64,000 nt of DNA from Undaria pinnatifida. Lineage: Eukaryota; Sar; Phaeophyceae; Laminariales; Alariaceae. Below are positions 42,301-53,639 of this stretch, in pieces. The stretch's first letter is position 1. Each line of letters starts with the position of its first letter. Made by a program: the position numbers and the translations under genes. The DNA lies in the NCBI GenBank assembly GCA_012845835.1, contig JABAKD010000013.1:3581128-3645127 (forward strand), written 5' to 3'. The notes under the pieces are model-generated. The model was not told the DNA's origin, searched no databases, and saw only the letters and a list, made by a program, of their open reading frames with translations.

Positions 42301-42435
42301 TAATGTGGGGACAATGTTATTTCATACATGCTGTTCAGCAACAAACAACACAACCTCCGATACCTACAAGTGTAGTGCACATTTTATAGTCTATATATGT
42401 AGGAGTACTCGTACACAACAATGTGGTAGCTGTTA

Positions 42436-42451
42436 CAGTTGTTGCTTGTTG

Positions 42452-42498
<47 letters not shown>

Positions 42499-42500
42499 TT
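42436..42500. repeat. (TTG)n microsatellite
   Basis: A TTG-rich start becomes an uninterrupted run at 42453-42496, followed by a T-run. Confidence 0.93.
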
Positions 42501-42529
42501 TTCTTTTACAACACCTCTTGTATATATGT

Positions 42530-42620
42530 ACTATAGAGTATCACACACAGCTTGCAAAGATGAGTTTCGACGAAATCTTCTATCTCACAGCTGGACCTGG
42601 AGTGTATTTTCATTTCTTAT
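42530..42620 (-). repeat. X1 head copy
   Basis: GAGTATCACACACAGCTTGC, TTTCGACGAAATCTTC, then ATCTCACAGCTGGACCTGG, with an extra ACCTGG insertion. Confidence 0.82.
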
Positions 42621-42639
42621 AATAATATCCCACCTAAAT

Positions 42640-43350
42640 AAACTCAAATTCTGCCAGAGTATAAGAAACACACTACCAGGGGCGCAGCTGATATCACCTT
42701 AATAATTATATTTCTAGCCATCCATGCCGTAGCTCCAATTCACCCCCCCCCCCCCCCCCCCCTACCTTTTTCCCCCGCGCGCTGCCTATCCTTGTTCAAA
42801 CACCCCACCAAAAATCAAACTCTGTGCCAGAGTATAATAAACAGCTGACCAGCCAGTTGATACCACCTTATATTATTAAAAATATTTCTAGCCATCTACA
42901 TGCCGTAGCTCCAATTCACCCCCCCCCAAAAAAAAAACGCCCGCCGCCTTCTTCTCCTCCTACCGAACCATATATCTCACCTAGACCTAGCACCACGTGT
43001 GTAAAAGCTGTTGGAACTCCTTCCCCCCCCCCCCGCGCTCCCTCTTGTTCAAACCCAGGCCCACACGCCCTTAAAAGCTCCGCCCTCCCCTCACCGGTTG
43101 TACAACTTACAGCATAGACTACACTTGATAATTATTACAAGCTGATGCATTTCATTCCACAGCTGTCAGATTTTGTCCCTCTCAAAAACGAGTTTTTTAT
43201 AGTTTCCGCGCACAGACTTACTAGCATCACCGTGTTGACCCTGATAGCTACGCTGTAGTTCCAGGGAAGGGGAGTCGCCAACCTATATCCTTAATGCGGA
43301 CACACAACCCCGTAATACGCGCGATCGGAGTATGACACACAGCTTGCATT
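42640..43350 (-). repeat. X1 long copy, left arm of a large palindrome
   Basis: Reverse X1 with two CTGCCAGAGTATAA, TAGCCATC, GTAGCTCCAATTC, C-run subunits (about 42650 and 42830). CCTAGACCTAGCACCACG follows at 42980, then CACCGGTTGTACAACTTAC, CAGATTTTGTCCC and the CGCGATCGGAGTATG part. Confidence 0.82.
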
Positions 43351-43359
43351 AAAATAAAA

Positions 43360-44390
43360 TACAACACGCTCCAGCAGCTGCTGTGTGTGAGATCGAAGAT
43401 TTTTGTCGATAACCTCATCTTTGCAAGCTGTGTATGATAATTTTAAAATAGAAATACCCCCCGCTGTGTGTGAGATTGAAGATTTTTGTCGAAACTCATT
43501 TTTGCAAGCTATGTGTGATACTGCGATCGCGCGTACCACGTATTACTGGGTGTGAGTCCTCATTATAAGGTCATAGGTCAGCGACTCCCCTTGGAACTAC
43601 AGTGTAGCTGTCAGGGTCAACAGGGTGATCTTAGTCAGTCTGCGCGCGGAAACTATGAAACCCGTTTTTGAGAGGGACAAAATCTGACAGCTGTGGAAGG
43701 AAATACACCCGTTTATCAAGTGACTCCTGTTACAGTAAGTCGAACAACCGGTGAGGGGAGGGCGGAGTTTTGAAGGACGTGGGGGCCTGGTTTTGATCAA
43801 AAGGGAGCGGGGTTAGGGGGGGGGGGGGGGGGGAGGGGAAGAGGGAAGGGAGTTGGGGGGGGGGGGGGAGAAGGGAAGGGGGGTTGGGGGGGGGACTGGC
43901 GGGGCAGCTCAATTTGTGCATGGAAGCTATAAATCCTTCAAGGGGATAAATATGACGGTTTTGGAAAATGCACCAGTTTATCATGTGGGGGGGGGGGGTG
44001 AGGCGGGGGCGCGGCGGGTGGGGCAGCTCAATCTGTGCGTGCAAACTATACATTCTTTTAAGGGGATAAATGTGACGGTTTTGGAAATAATGCACCAGTT
44101 TATCATGTATATCCTGTAAGTCCTACAACTAGTGAGTAGAGGGCGGGGTGTTCGAGGGGCTGTGTTAAATTAAAGGTGGGGGACACACAGAGTGCCCCCT
44201 GGGGTGGGGTGGGGTGGGGGGGTGGGGGGGGGTGGGGGAGGGGGGGAGGTGGGGGGGCGGGGTTGGGGGGGGGGGGGGGGAAGGAGGGGCATTTAGTGGC
44301 ATATACGTAGGGGCTTGTTATACGTGTGGTGCTAGGTCTATTGAGGCGATGGTGCGGGTGGTGGGATATGTGGTAGATTGCCTATAGAAT
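43360..44390 (+). repeat. X1 long copy, right arm of a large palindrome
   Basis: Two heads in a row (about 43380 and 43460), then the full unit with GTGCG-GGAAACTAT subunits near 43650, 43915 and 44035, long G-runs, and GTGCTAGGTCTATTGAGGCG at 44330. Confidence 0.85.
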
Positions 44391-44487
44391 ATAATGATGA
44401 TATTAATAACATAGCATATTCAACGCGAGTCGAGATGAGGGAAGAAAAGGCAAATTCTTATCGAGATAGAAATGAAGGCACGTAACA

Positions 44488-44497
44488 TACTACTACT

Positions 44498-44543
<46 letters not shown>

Positions 44544-44591
44544 GCTACTACTACTACTACTACTACTACTACTGTACTACTACTACTACTA

Positions 44592-44630
<39 letters not shown>

Positions 44631-44637
44631 GCTACTG

Positions 44638-44686
<49 letters not shown>

Positions 44687-44718
44687 CGCTACTGTTAATA
44701 CCACTGCTGCTACTACTG

Positions 44719-44762
<44 letters not shown>

Positions 44763-44763
44763 G
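44488..44763. repeat. (CTA)n array of about 275 bases
   Basis: CTA units with sparse GCT, CCG and GTT variants. It starts about 100 bases beyond the X1 tail. Confidence 0.96.
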
Positions 44764-44769
44764 TATGCT

Positions 44770-44890
44770 GAGTAGTGGGGACGGGGGAGAGGGAGGGGCC
44801 TGCTCTGTGACCCCGGATTAATGTTACTTCTGCGAGGGAGGGCGAAGAGAGCAGTGTGCGCGAGGATATAATAAATGGGATAATAGTGGA
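44770..44890 (+). repeat. S2 3' fragment
   Basis: GTGACCCCGGATTAATGTTA, GCGAGGGAGGGCG and GCGCGAGGATATAATAAATG match the S2 3' end. Confidence 0.65.
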
Positions 44891-45520
44891 AGGAAAACAA
44901 AACAAGACAATGCCGCGTCGCAGTACTTTTGTGTGACAGAATGCTACTACAACATAAAAGTGAACTTTTTACACTAAAAAACAGAGGTCTGTGTACTTGG
45001 TAATAATAAACTTGTGCACTATACTCGTGTCTCCGAGATCCGTTACATATATATATTCGATCTCACAGCTGGAGTGTATTTTAATGTTTGTAATATATAC
45101 GAGTGTATATATATCACGAACTCTCTCCTCACCTATTGGTAGTTTTTTGTTTGGGCTTGTTTGTTGGTCGCGTACCTTTCATGGTGCTGGTGGTATCTAG
45201 AGCTTTAACACTCTGACGCGAGGTTTTTTTTTTTTTTTCATTGGTATGATTGTAAATCTTCGAGACGTGTTTATCATGATGATATGATACCAGCAACAAT
45301 ATAATAGTATATAACACCTGTAGGGCTGTGCTCTGTCTGTATGAAAAATGCTATAATAAGACAACTTACGACCACGCCCTCTGTGCGTTCTTCTCACGAT
45401 CGTTCTTCAGAATCTGTCTTTGTCGTGGGGCGTGTGGCGTGTCTTGGCGTGTGACGTACGTTATAGGGTGGTGGTGGTTTCTGGTCTATGTGTAGGCCCT
45501 TTTTCTTTTTTTTGCTTATT
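44891..45520. other. No gene recognised; isolated X1 head
   Basis: An X1 head fragment in reverse (TCGATCTCACAGCTGGAGTG) lies at 45059-45085. The rest is unassigned. Confidence 0.5.
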
Positions 45521-45524
45521 ATAT

Positions 45525-45620
45525 ATACGCGCGGTCGGAGTATCACTCACAGCTTGCAAAGATGAGTTTCGACAAAATCTTCGATCTCACAGCTGGAGTG
45601 TATTTATATTTTTATAGCAT
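45525..45620 (-). repeat. X1 head copy
   Basis: GCGCGGTCGGAGTATCACTC, then TTTCGACAAAATCTTCGATC and ACAGCTGGAGTGTATTT. Confidence 0.85.
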
Positions 45621-45789
45621 AATAGCAATGTCAGAGCGCCATACCGGCACGGTGAAATGATGGAAATTACATGGGTGTACCTATCGATCCAAATATTCTA
45701 TCTTTTGCGATCCATCATGTTATACAATAACAAATTATGAAGCTATAACATCAAATCTGCGATAATAGGATAATAATCATTACCAGGCG

Positions 45790-47115
45790 GGTGACATAAA
45801 GAGATGTACTATTGCTACAACCGCCAGATTTGTCCCCTTCAAGAATATAGTTTCCGCGCACATATTGAAGTGTCCCACCCGCCCCCCGCCCCCTGCCCCC
45901 CCCCATCCCTCTTGTTCAAACGCCCTACCTAAAATCGAAATCTGCCAGATTAGTAAACACTACCAGCCAGCTGATATCACCTCATTATCTTTCTAGCCAT
46001 CCACGCCGTAGCTCCAATTCTTTTCCGCCCCCCCCCCCCCCCCCCCCCCCCTCGTCCCCTCCTTTTTTTTCCCCGTTCCCTGTTGTTCAAACAACCCATC
46101 TAAAATCGAAATCAGCCAGAGTAATAAACACTTCTACGCAATTGATATCACGTCATTATCTTTCTAGCCATCCATGACGTAGCTTTAATTCACCCCCCCC
46201 CCCCCCACTCCCCCCAACGCCCGCCCCCCTCCCAACGCCCCCCCCCCAACGCCTGCCCCCCTCCCAACGCGCCCCCCCCCCCCCCCCCCTCCCTCCCGAC
46301 GCCCCCTCCTTCCCCACCACCCGCACCATCGCCTAGACCTAGCACCACGCGTATAGCAAACCCCTACATATATGCGACCTAAAACTGTTGTTTAAAAAAC
46401 CCTTTCGCACCCCCCCCCCCGCCCCCTACCCCCTCGAACACTCCGCCCTCTCCTCACTGGTTGTACGACTTACAGGATATACATAATAAACTGGTGCATT
46501 CCTTCCAAAACCCGTTAGATTTATCCCCTTAAAGGATTGATAGTTTCCACGCGCATTTTGAGTTGCCCCGCCCATGCCCCCCCCCCCCCCGCCCCCCCGC
46601 TCCCTCTTGTTCAAAACCACAGATGCCCCCACGCCCTTAAAAACTCCGCCCTCTCCTCACCGGCTATACGACTTACATGATACACTTGATAAACCGATGC
46701 ATTCCACAGCTGTAAGATTTTGTCCCCCTCAGAAACGGGTTTTATAGTTTCCGCGCACAGACTGACTAACATCACCCTGTTGACCCTGATAGCTACACTG
46801 TAGTTGCAAGGGCGGTCGCCGACCTATATCCTTAATGAGGACACACAACCCGTAAAACGCGCGATCGGTGTATAACACACAGATTGCAAAGACGAGTTTC
46901 GACATAAATCTTCGATCTCACAGCGCTGGAGTGTATTTTTATTTTTATAATATTATCAAAAAAAACATTTTCGGTCGATCTCACAGCTGATTTGTATTTT
47001 TCGTTTTGCATTATTATAATATATTATTACCCTTTCTTTTTCTAAAAAAAAACTCTATCTGTTATATAATCGACGAAATCTTCGATTTCACAGCTGGAGT
47101 TTTTCATTTTTTATA
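45790..47115 (-). repeat. X1 long array with C-run subunits
   Basis: Several ATCGAAATC-GCCAGA, CTAGCCATCCA, GTAGCT, C-run subunits (about 45930, 46100 and 46180) are followed by CCTAGACCTAGCACCACG at 46335. The TTTATAGTTTCCGCGCACAG part comes next, then three heads at about 46905, 46985 and 47085. C-runs exceed 25 bases near 46029-46052. Confidence 0.85.
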
Positions 47116-47169
47116 ATAATCTGTTATATAATACTTCGAAGTATATGATATCTTCGCACTGCAAATTAT

Positions 47170-47480
47170 ATTGCTTTCTACTCTCCCCTCTCTCATTCTC
47201 CCTTTCTTCTATAATAGTATATTATAGATGTGAAACTCAGATTCGGCGTCACAGTACGATATACGTCAAAGATTCTCGAAGCTCTATTTTACTAATATTT
47301 CTTCCTTCTCCCCACGAGACTGTCGCGTCGATTCCGACCGACCACGACGCTGCTATTAATAGGTGCTCAGTTGATTCCTTCATGATTTCTACTTTATTTT
47401 TGTGTGCAGCAGATGGTACGCTGAAAAAAAAGACCCATGCATGGTACACGTGGGGGGTTCGAACCCCAGAGTGAAAACTC
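47170..47480 (-). mobile_element. Possible S2 SINE with T-arm-like head
   Basis: The S2 3' motif (minus strand GTGACGCCGAATCTGAG) lies at about 47225-47250. A T-arm-like TGGGGTTCGAACCCC lies at about 47445-47470, where the head should be. The intervening body is diverged. Confidence 0.4.
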
Positions 47481-47608
47481 TTCGTATATATGTAGAGCGT
47501 GCATAGACTTATTGGAGAGGGCAACCGCACTAGGTAGATGGATGCTTCTAGACCACACGCATGGGCGGCCGGTATCGTGGCGTGCAGGTATACTACTACT
47601 ATATACTG

Positions 47609-48157
47609 GTGTGTCCTGTCTGTGTGTCCTGTCTGTGTGTTGTCTGGGTGTGTTGTCTGGGTGTGTTGTTTGGGTGTGTTGTCTGGGTGTGTGTTGTCTG
47701 TGTGTGTTGTCTGTGTGCCGTGTTGTTTGAGTATGCGTTGTCTGTGTGTGTTGTATGTGCGTGTTTTATGTGCGTGTTGTCTGTGTGTGTTGTCTGCGTT
47801 TGTTGTCCGTGTGTGTTGTCTGTGTGTGTTGTCTGTGTGTGTTGTTTGTGTATGTGTTGTCTGTGTGTGTTGCCTGTGTGTATTGTCTGTGTGTGTTGTC
47901 TGTGTGTGTTGTCTGTGTGTGTTGTCTGTGTGTGTTGTCTGTGTGCTGTCTGTGTGCTGTCTGTGTGTTGTCTATGTGTGTGTTGCCTGTGTGTGTTGTC
48001 TGTGTGTGTTGTCTGTGTGTGTTGTCTGTGTTTGTTGTCTGTGTGTGTTGTCTGTGTGTGTTGTATGTGCGCGTGTTGTCTGTATGTGTTGTCTCCTGTG
48101 TGTTGTCTGTGCGCGTGTAGTCTGCATGTGTTGTCTCCTGTGTGTTGTCTGTCTGTG
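47609..48157. repeat. TGTGTTGTC minisatellite of about 550 bases
   Basis: Units of 12-15 bases built from TGTGTG and TTGTCTG, with GCG, CTG and TCC variants. All three plus frames stay open and encode Cys/Val/Leu runs, which are not genes. Confidence 0.95.
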
Positions 48158-48439
48158 TTGTGTGCCTTTCACATGATCAAAATCGGTTCTTTCTGCATCT
48201 TCTCTGGACCACCCAGCGTCATCAGCACCGAACACATACACATGGCACGTGTTCGTCCCGATTGTTCATGTCATCCTACAGCCGCTAGCTACGACGGTGT
48301 TCCATCTATAATGATTGTACAGTCCTCGAACGCTGCTATAGACTATACCATATGCATTATATACTCGTTCTAGAGTTGCATGCTTGCTGGTGGTGCAAAT
48401 ATTAGTATTTCCATTACGAAACAAATAAAATACATTACT

Positions 48440-48625
48440 CTCCAGCTGGAGGTGAGATCGAAGATTTTCGTCGAGACCTCTCGCATAATCTTTGCAAGCG
48501 CGCTGTGGTGTGATATTCTACACTCCGATATGGCCAGTACTACTTGGTGTGTGACACGTGTCCTCATTCTGAAGGATATAGACACACCCCTTACAAATAC
48601 TGTGAACATGTCTGGCGAGGGGAGG
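48440..48625 (+). repeat. X1 head and middle, diverged
   Basis: CCAGCTGGAGGTGAGATCGA, ATCTTTGCAAGCGCGCTG, TGTGTGACACGTGTCCTCAT and AAGGATATAGAC. Several small insertions relative to other copies. Confidence 0.7.
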
Positions 48626-48689
48626 GGGCCGCGCGGGTAGATGGGGCCTCGGATAGGCCGCATACACATGAATAGTATAGTCTAGGAGC

Positions 48690-49020
48690 TTAGCTTACTG
48701 CACGCGCGTACTGCTTATTATATGTGGAAGAGTTGAGGTTCTGGGAGGTTCGAATCCCACACGGGGCGGACATCTTTCAGCATATTGATGTTGAAAAAAA
48801 ACACCCAACACATTCTCCTCTAGAAATGTGTAAAGCACAACTGTCTGTGATAGCTGCTGAGAGCGCACCTAGCTGCGTGGGTGAGCTGGAATTTTTCCCG
48901 CGATCAAAAAATGCGAAGGCGTGTGTCACGTAGTGGGAAAAGGAGGAGAGAAGAGAGCTTTTGTGCTCTGATAGTGATCCCGGATCTGAGTTACACGTCT
49001 TGAGAGGGGGCTGAGAAGGT
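48690..49020 (+). mobile_element. Possible S2-type SINE with T-arm-like head
   Basis: A T-arm-like TGGGAGGTTCGAATCCCA (48748-48765) with a perfect B-box stands about 200 bases before GATCCCGGATCTGAGTTAC (48966) and GAGAGGGGGCTGAGAAGG. An A-box is not convincing. Confidence 0.45.
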
Positions 49021-50069
49021 GAAATCAATACATTTTATGTACAAGGTGCGAAGACGATAGATGGGATATGAGGCGAACTACAAAACAAAAAAGAGATTAG
49101 ACACCACAAATTTTGCGGTCACAGACCCCCGCTGGGCATAACAGAGAAACCAGCATTAAATCACCGCAAGTGAGAACAGCTCTATAGGAAAAAAGAAAAA
49201 ATACGGCGGCGAGCGGTACCTGGTATACATATGAAACACAGTACCCAAAAAAACCCCACAGACATCGAGAAAGAAAAGAGAAGTGACACTCCTTTTTCCG
49301 GGAATGGGACGCAACAGACAACACGACAAACTTCAGTGTAGTGTGGACTAGTAGCAAGAACAATGGAGACGTGCAATGACGTAATGACGCATTGAGGTAA
49401 GAGACGTGCGCTCTACGCGGCAGGGGGGGGGAAGGAGGGTAGGGGAGGAGAGGTGGAAACAAAATAATCCCCTCTCTCTCATGGCAGGTCCTTTCTCTTG
49501 TGGCACGCGTAGGGTTTGGACGAGTGAGTGCGTCTGTCTGTGGAGTGCATCGCTATCAACGCGAAGGAGGAAGGAAAGGAGAGGCAGATCGAGAGAGAGA
49601 GAGAACGGAACAACGAACGAAAGAGAGAAAACAAGGCCAAGAAAAAGCAAACTCTAGATACTCAGTACGTTCGTATGTATCTCACAAAGGGGGAAGCACG
49701 AAAGCAGCGCATAGTTTTCCAGCTCTCTGGGTTCTCTAGACAAGCCTGCACGCTAGCCACACAGTCTGCCACCTCCTTCAACCGTCGACACAGCGGCCTC
49801 CGCCCCCAAGGAAACAAGATGAACAACAAAAAAAACAGCCGAGAACAGCAACGTCTCTAAAGATCACGAAAAAAAATGTTTTCCCAATTATGTTTTAGAA
49901 TTGACCTCTGCAATTTCATGAACCCCCCGCTCCCCCCCCCCGCCCCGAAAAACACGACTGACCCCACGTCTTATCGAGGAACGGCGTGCAGTGAGTGCGC
50001 TCAATAGACTTAGAAAAAAAACGCAAAATTGTCAACGAACACCCATGGGGCAACAACCGAGGGGATAGA
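49021..50069. other. No gene recognised
   Basis: Largely single-copy. GAGA-rich sequence lies at about 49590-49630, and G- and C-runs near 49422 and 49934. The plus frame 49528-49860 is Lys/Arg/Glu-rich because of purine composition. Confidence 0.45.
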
Positions 50070-50391
50070 TCACTCGAATCTTCCACGGGGCACCGCGGTT
50101 AGCGGCAGATTTTTTTTGGGCCGGGGCAGGGGCCAGGAGGTTACGGCGACTCTTCCTGGCATCTCCCGTGATGGGGCAGCCACATCGCCATACACGCGGG
50201 CAGCATCATACCGAGCGGTCGAACTTCTGAGCGAAGTCGTGATGTGGTGGTTTGGTCGCGCAACTCTAGCGAGGTGTGCACGTGGCGAGGAAAAACTGGG
50301 TTTGCGGCGGCCTCGATTTTTTTTTCTCCCGAGGCGTCTCCGACAAGGCGGTTCAAGGTTGTGCTGAGAGCCTTCGGAGGTCACGCTGCGC

Positions 50392-50424
<33 letters not shown>

Positions 50425-50657
50425 GGTGTCCCGATCTCTCGCTCAATCGTGTGGCTTTTCGCCTCGCTCGACCAGCCGACTCGACACGGCGCCAATTCGC
50501 GTGGACGGCTTCTCGGTCGAACTAGAGGAAACAGGCCACGGCTAGATGCACAAACTCCCCCATGATTGAGGACTGAGCACCTATTTGCGTTGTCGGCGTG
50601 TGACAGAAGGTCACTTCTTGTTGAACCCCCACACAGGGGCAGAGCAGCTCGAAACAA
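50070..50657 (-). CDS. Uncharacterised 195-codon frame with poly-Q
   Basis: A minus-strand frame with TIEREIGTPE followed by nine Gln (CAG run at about 50395-50422) and SVTSEGSQHNLEPPCRRR. The plus strand is also open (poly-Ala or poly-Leu frames), so coding status is uncertain. The poly-Q style resembles exon 4 of the AhpC/TSA-like gene. No domain recognised. Confidence 0.18.
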
Positions 50658-50852
50658 AGAACGTCATGTATGGTGTAGCCGCACATTTTTTCCCAAGAGA
50701 TCAAGAGCCAAGGCGGAAGGGACCCGCGTGTTTCACCTAAAAAAGCCCGAGCAAAAAAAAAAGTTGTTGAACCGCCCCCCCCCCCCTCCCCCGCCGGGGG
50801 TCAGTTTCTCGATTTTCGCACGCAGAAACCACAACGCCTCGAGGGGTCATTT

Positions 50853-51165
50853 CTACGGTGTAGCCCCCCCCCCCCCAACTCTTCTTTAACGAAAACGCCT
50901 GTTTTGAAACCTAGCTTCCCCCCCCCCCCCCCCCCCGGCCGTGTCTCTCTTGAGATGACACGGTGTGCCCCTTGCCATCCCGACGGCTATCGTTCGATTC
51001 TCCTTTTTGCAAGAACAAAAAAAATACGTAACAGATTTTGCCACGTTTTTTCATACACCCTCCTTCCTCGCGCCGAGCTGTCTTGAAACCTTTCGTTAAA
51101 GAAAATCGCTTTTTTTTTGGGGGGGGGGGGGAGGGGGGGGGGGGCGTTTTTCGTAGAATCTCAGT
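50853..51165 (-). mobile_element. M2 element with expanded C/G-runs
   Basis: CTACGGTGTAGCCCCCC on the left; TTTCGTTAAAGAAAATCGC, G-runs and TCGTAGAATCTCAGTCC on the right. The longest M2 copy because homopolymer runs have grown. Confidence 0.8.
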
Positions 51166-51287
51166 CCTCGATTTTTTTTCGTTTCGGGACCTCCATCAAC
51201 GAATGAGTGTGGCTCCGTTTTATTATTTTCGTGTAAGGACCGTGGTTGTGTACGGTACATAGGGGGGGTGGGGTGGGGGGGTTCTTT

Positions 51288-51880
51288 GTGGGGGCCGCTT
51301 TTAGCATTGCCTCCGCCGCGGGGTCACTCGCGGGAGCGTGACCCTCCTGTTCCTCGGCGACCATAATAAGAATAAGCTTTCGGTTCACGCTGTCTACAAG
51401 GAGTTTTGCCCTTGTGAAGCCGGCCATGCATGCCGGAAAGGTTAGCTACGCCGCGCCCAGAACAAGTTCTTACTGCCCGCCTACTTGTTGTTTTTAATCG
51501 AATTACAGGGTCACTCGGGCATGCATGGTTTGGTATGGTATGGTATGGTATGGTATGGTATGGTATGGTATGGTATGGTATGGTATGGTATGGTATGGTA
51601 TGGTATGGTATGGTATGGTATGGTATGGTATGGTATGGTATAGTATAGTATGGTACGGTATGGTATGGTATGGTATGGTATGGTATGGTATGGTATGGTA
51701 TGGTATAGTATAGTATGGTACGGTATGGTATGGTATGGTATGGTATGGTATGGTATGGTATGGTATGGTATGGTATGGTATGGTATGGTATGGTACGGTA
51801 TGTGGCTCAAACCCAACAGTAGCGGAAAGAGGGGGGTATGATAAGAGCACGACACTACAATACCGTAGCCAAGGCTTGAG
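51288..51880 (+). repeat. J1 repeat with (GGTAT)n of about 270 bases
   Basis: CTTTTAGCATTGC, GGGTCACTCGCGGGAG, GGAAAGGTTAGCTACGCCGC, then about 53 TATGG units (51529-51797) with TATAG and TACGG variants, then GTGGCTCAAACCCAACAGTA and GATAAGAGCACGACA. Confidence 0.93.
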
Positions 51881-53420
51881 CACCCCCCCCCGCCCCCCCC
51901 CCCGCCCCCCCCCCCCCCTTGGAACACCACATGCATGTATGTGTCTGATTGGTTGAGGCCTGATTTTCGGGGGGCCGAATCTTTTTTGGATAAACGCCTG
52001 CGATACACACGGCGGAGCCACGGGGCGGCCCTTCCTTGCCGACCTCGAGCCCCGTTAAGGACTGGGGTCAGGGTCAGGGTCAGGGTTAGGTTTGTTTGTG
52101 GTCGAGTTGGGGTGTGGGCCAACGTGCAAGACAGAAACCGACTGAATGGGTGATCAAATCGTCGGTTTTTTTTTTTCAACACCCGCCGATAATAAGGCGG
52201 ATAAATTATGAAAAATCTTTCTTTTTCTCAACTTGTTGAACTCAAAACGTGTTCTCGATTAAATTCGACGATTTAGAAGACCTGTTGCTCGTCCCTTTTC
52301 AATTTATTTTGTTGTTGCTGTTGGTTTTTTTAGTTTGTTCGTCGACACCGTGAAAACGCCTTTTGATCAGGCCATTCGTTTGTCCTTTTTCGACCAATCA
52401 GTCAAGACGATAGAAGAAAAGTCAAGTTCAGTTGAAACAAAAAATAAACTGAATATACCATGGTGCGGCTTTTTCCTGCTGCTGCCGCTCTCCGACAAGA
52501 TCCAGAAAAAATAAAGAAGAAGTCTCTCTAGAGCTCGAATTGGAATTCGAACCCGGGGGCAGCAGGTTGATAGCTCACGGAGTCCTTCGAATCAATGGGA
52601 GGGTCATACGTACGAAGTATGTGACTAGGTCAGGATCCGTGTCCGTTGTGGTCGCGTGGTCGTTTGTCGGGTTTTCCTTCAGAGTTGCTCCTCGGGACTC
52701 GTCGTCTGTTTGTTGTCTGTCTTGTTGGGAAATTTAGAGAAGAGAACGAAAGGCGGAACATCGGCAATATTATGGGCAAACGGAAAATTACGACACACCA
52801 CCCCATACACCACCTTAAAGAAAACAAAGAGAGACAGAGAGCGCGACTACACACGGCGGTTAACGCATTATATATTCCGTGCGACAAACACCTATATATA
52901 CCCTGGTATACAACACGTTCGATACGCACATGATGTCATCTCGAAACCACGAGAATGATGAAAAAACCTTCAAAATGCTGTGCAGAGCTATGCGCAGAGT
53001 TCGCGAATTTGAGAGTGTACCAAAACGACAAAGCACCGACCAGTAAGTAAGCTAGGTAACAGCAGGGAGGAGGCAAGAGGGTTAAGAGGGTGGGGAGTTG
53101 AGCAGGGAGACGAAAAGAGGTGCGAGGGAGTGCATATGTTGCGCACCTTTCTTTGCTCAATCACATGCACACGTAAACACTCATCGAGTATACGAGTACA
53201 TGCATGTGTAGTCTACACATATAGCTCAAAAATCCTGGATCCCGCCGCTCGAATACACTGACAAACACTTGCGTCCTCGACTCGAAAAGGCAATAAATAG
53301 TCACCCCCTCCCCCCCCCCCCCCCCCCCCCAGTGCCCTGGATAACTGGCTGGATGATAGAGGGAGGAGCGGACTCGCTGGAGGCGTCACCAGGGCGGGGA
53401 AAATGCTAAAAAAAATATTT
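51881..53420. other. No gene recognised; simple tracts
   Basis: C-run cluster at 51880-51918, GGGTCA repeats at 52066-52085, and a T-arm-like CGGGTTCGAATTCC on the minus strand at about 52545-52560. C-run at about 53308-53330. Confidence 0.5.
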
Positions 53421-53427
53421 TGCGTAT

Positions 53428-53632
53428 GTCTTCTACCCCGTCACCACACTCGGAGGAGGGCGACATGATGACGCGTCGGAGTTGGTCGGGGGGCAAACAT
53501 AAGGATATGGGATGCGTCACCGGGGGCAAAGCAACTACTGGTATATTTTTTTGGATCTTACGTGTATCTTCTACCCCGCCACACCACACTCGGCGGAGTG
53601 CGACGTGATGACGCGTCTGAGTTGGTTGAGGC
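53428..53632 (+). repeat. Direct repeat of about 65 bases, spacing about 138
   Basis: TCTTCTACCCCGTCACCACA (53430) and TCTTCTACCCCGCCACACCA (53568) are each followed by CACTCGG-GGAG-GCGAC and TGATGACGCGTC. Confidence 0.82.
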
Positions 53633-53639
53633 AATAATT

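Noticed and set aside
44420-44905. Poly-Val, poly-Ser and poly-Thr frames
   Set aside because: Translation of the second (CTA)n array.
47538-48373. Long plus-strand frames (over 200 codons) rich in Cys, Val and Leu
   Set aside because: All three frames are open across a TGTGTTGTC minisatellite. Composition alone explains them.
51503-52182. Minus-strand frames of 172 and 223 codons with Tyr-His-Thr-Ile-Pro repeats
   Set aside because: Translation of the (GGTAT)n array plus its flanks, not a repeat protein.
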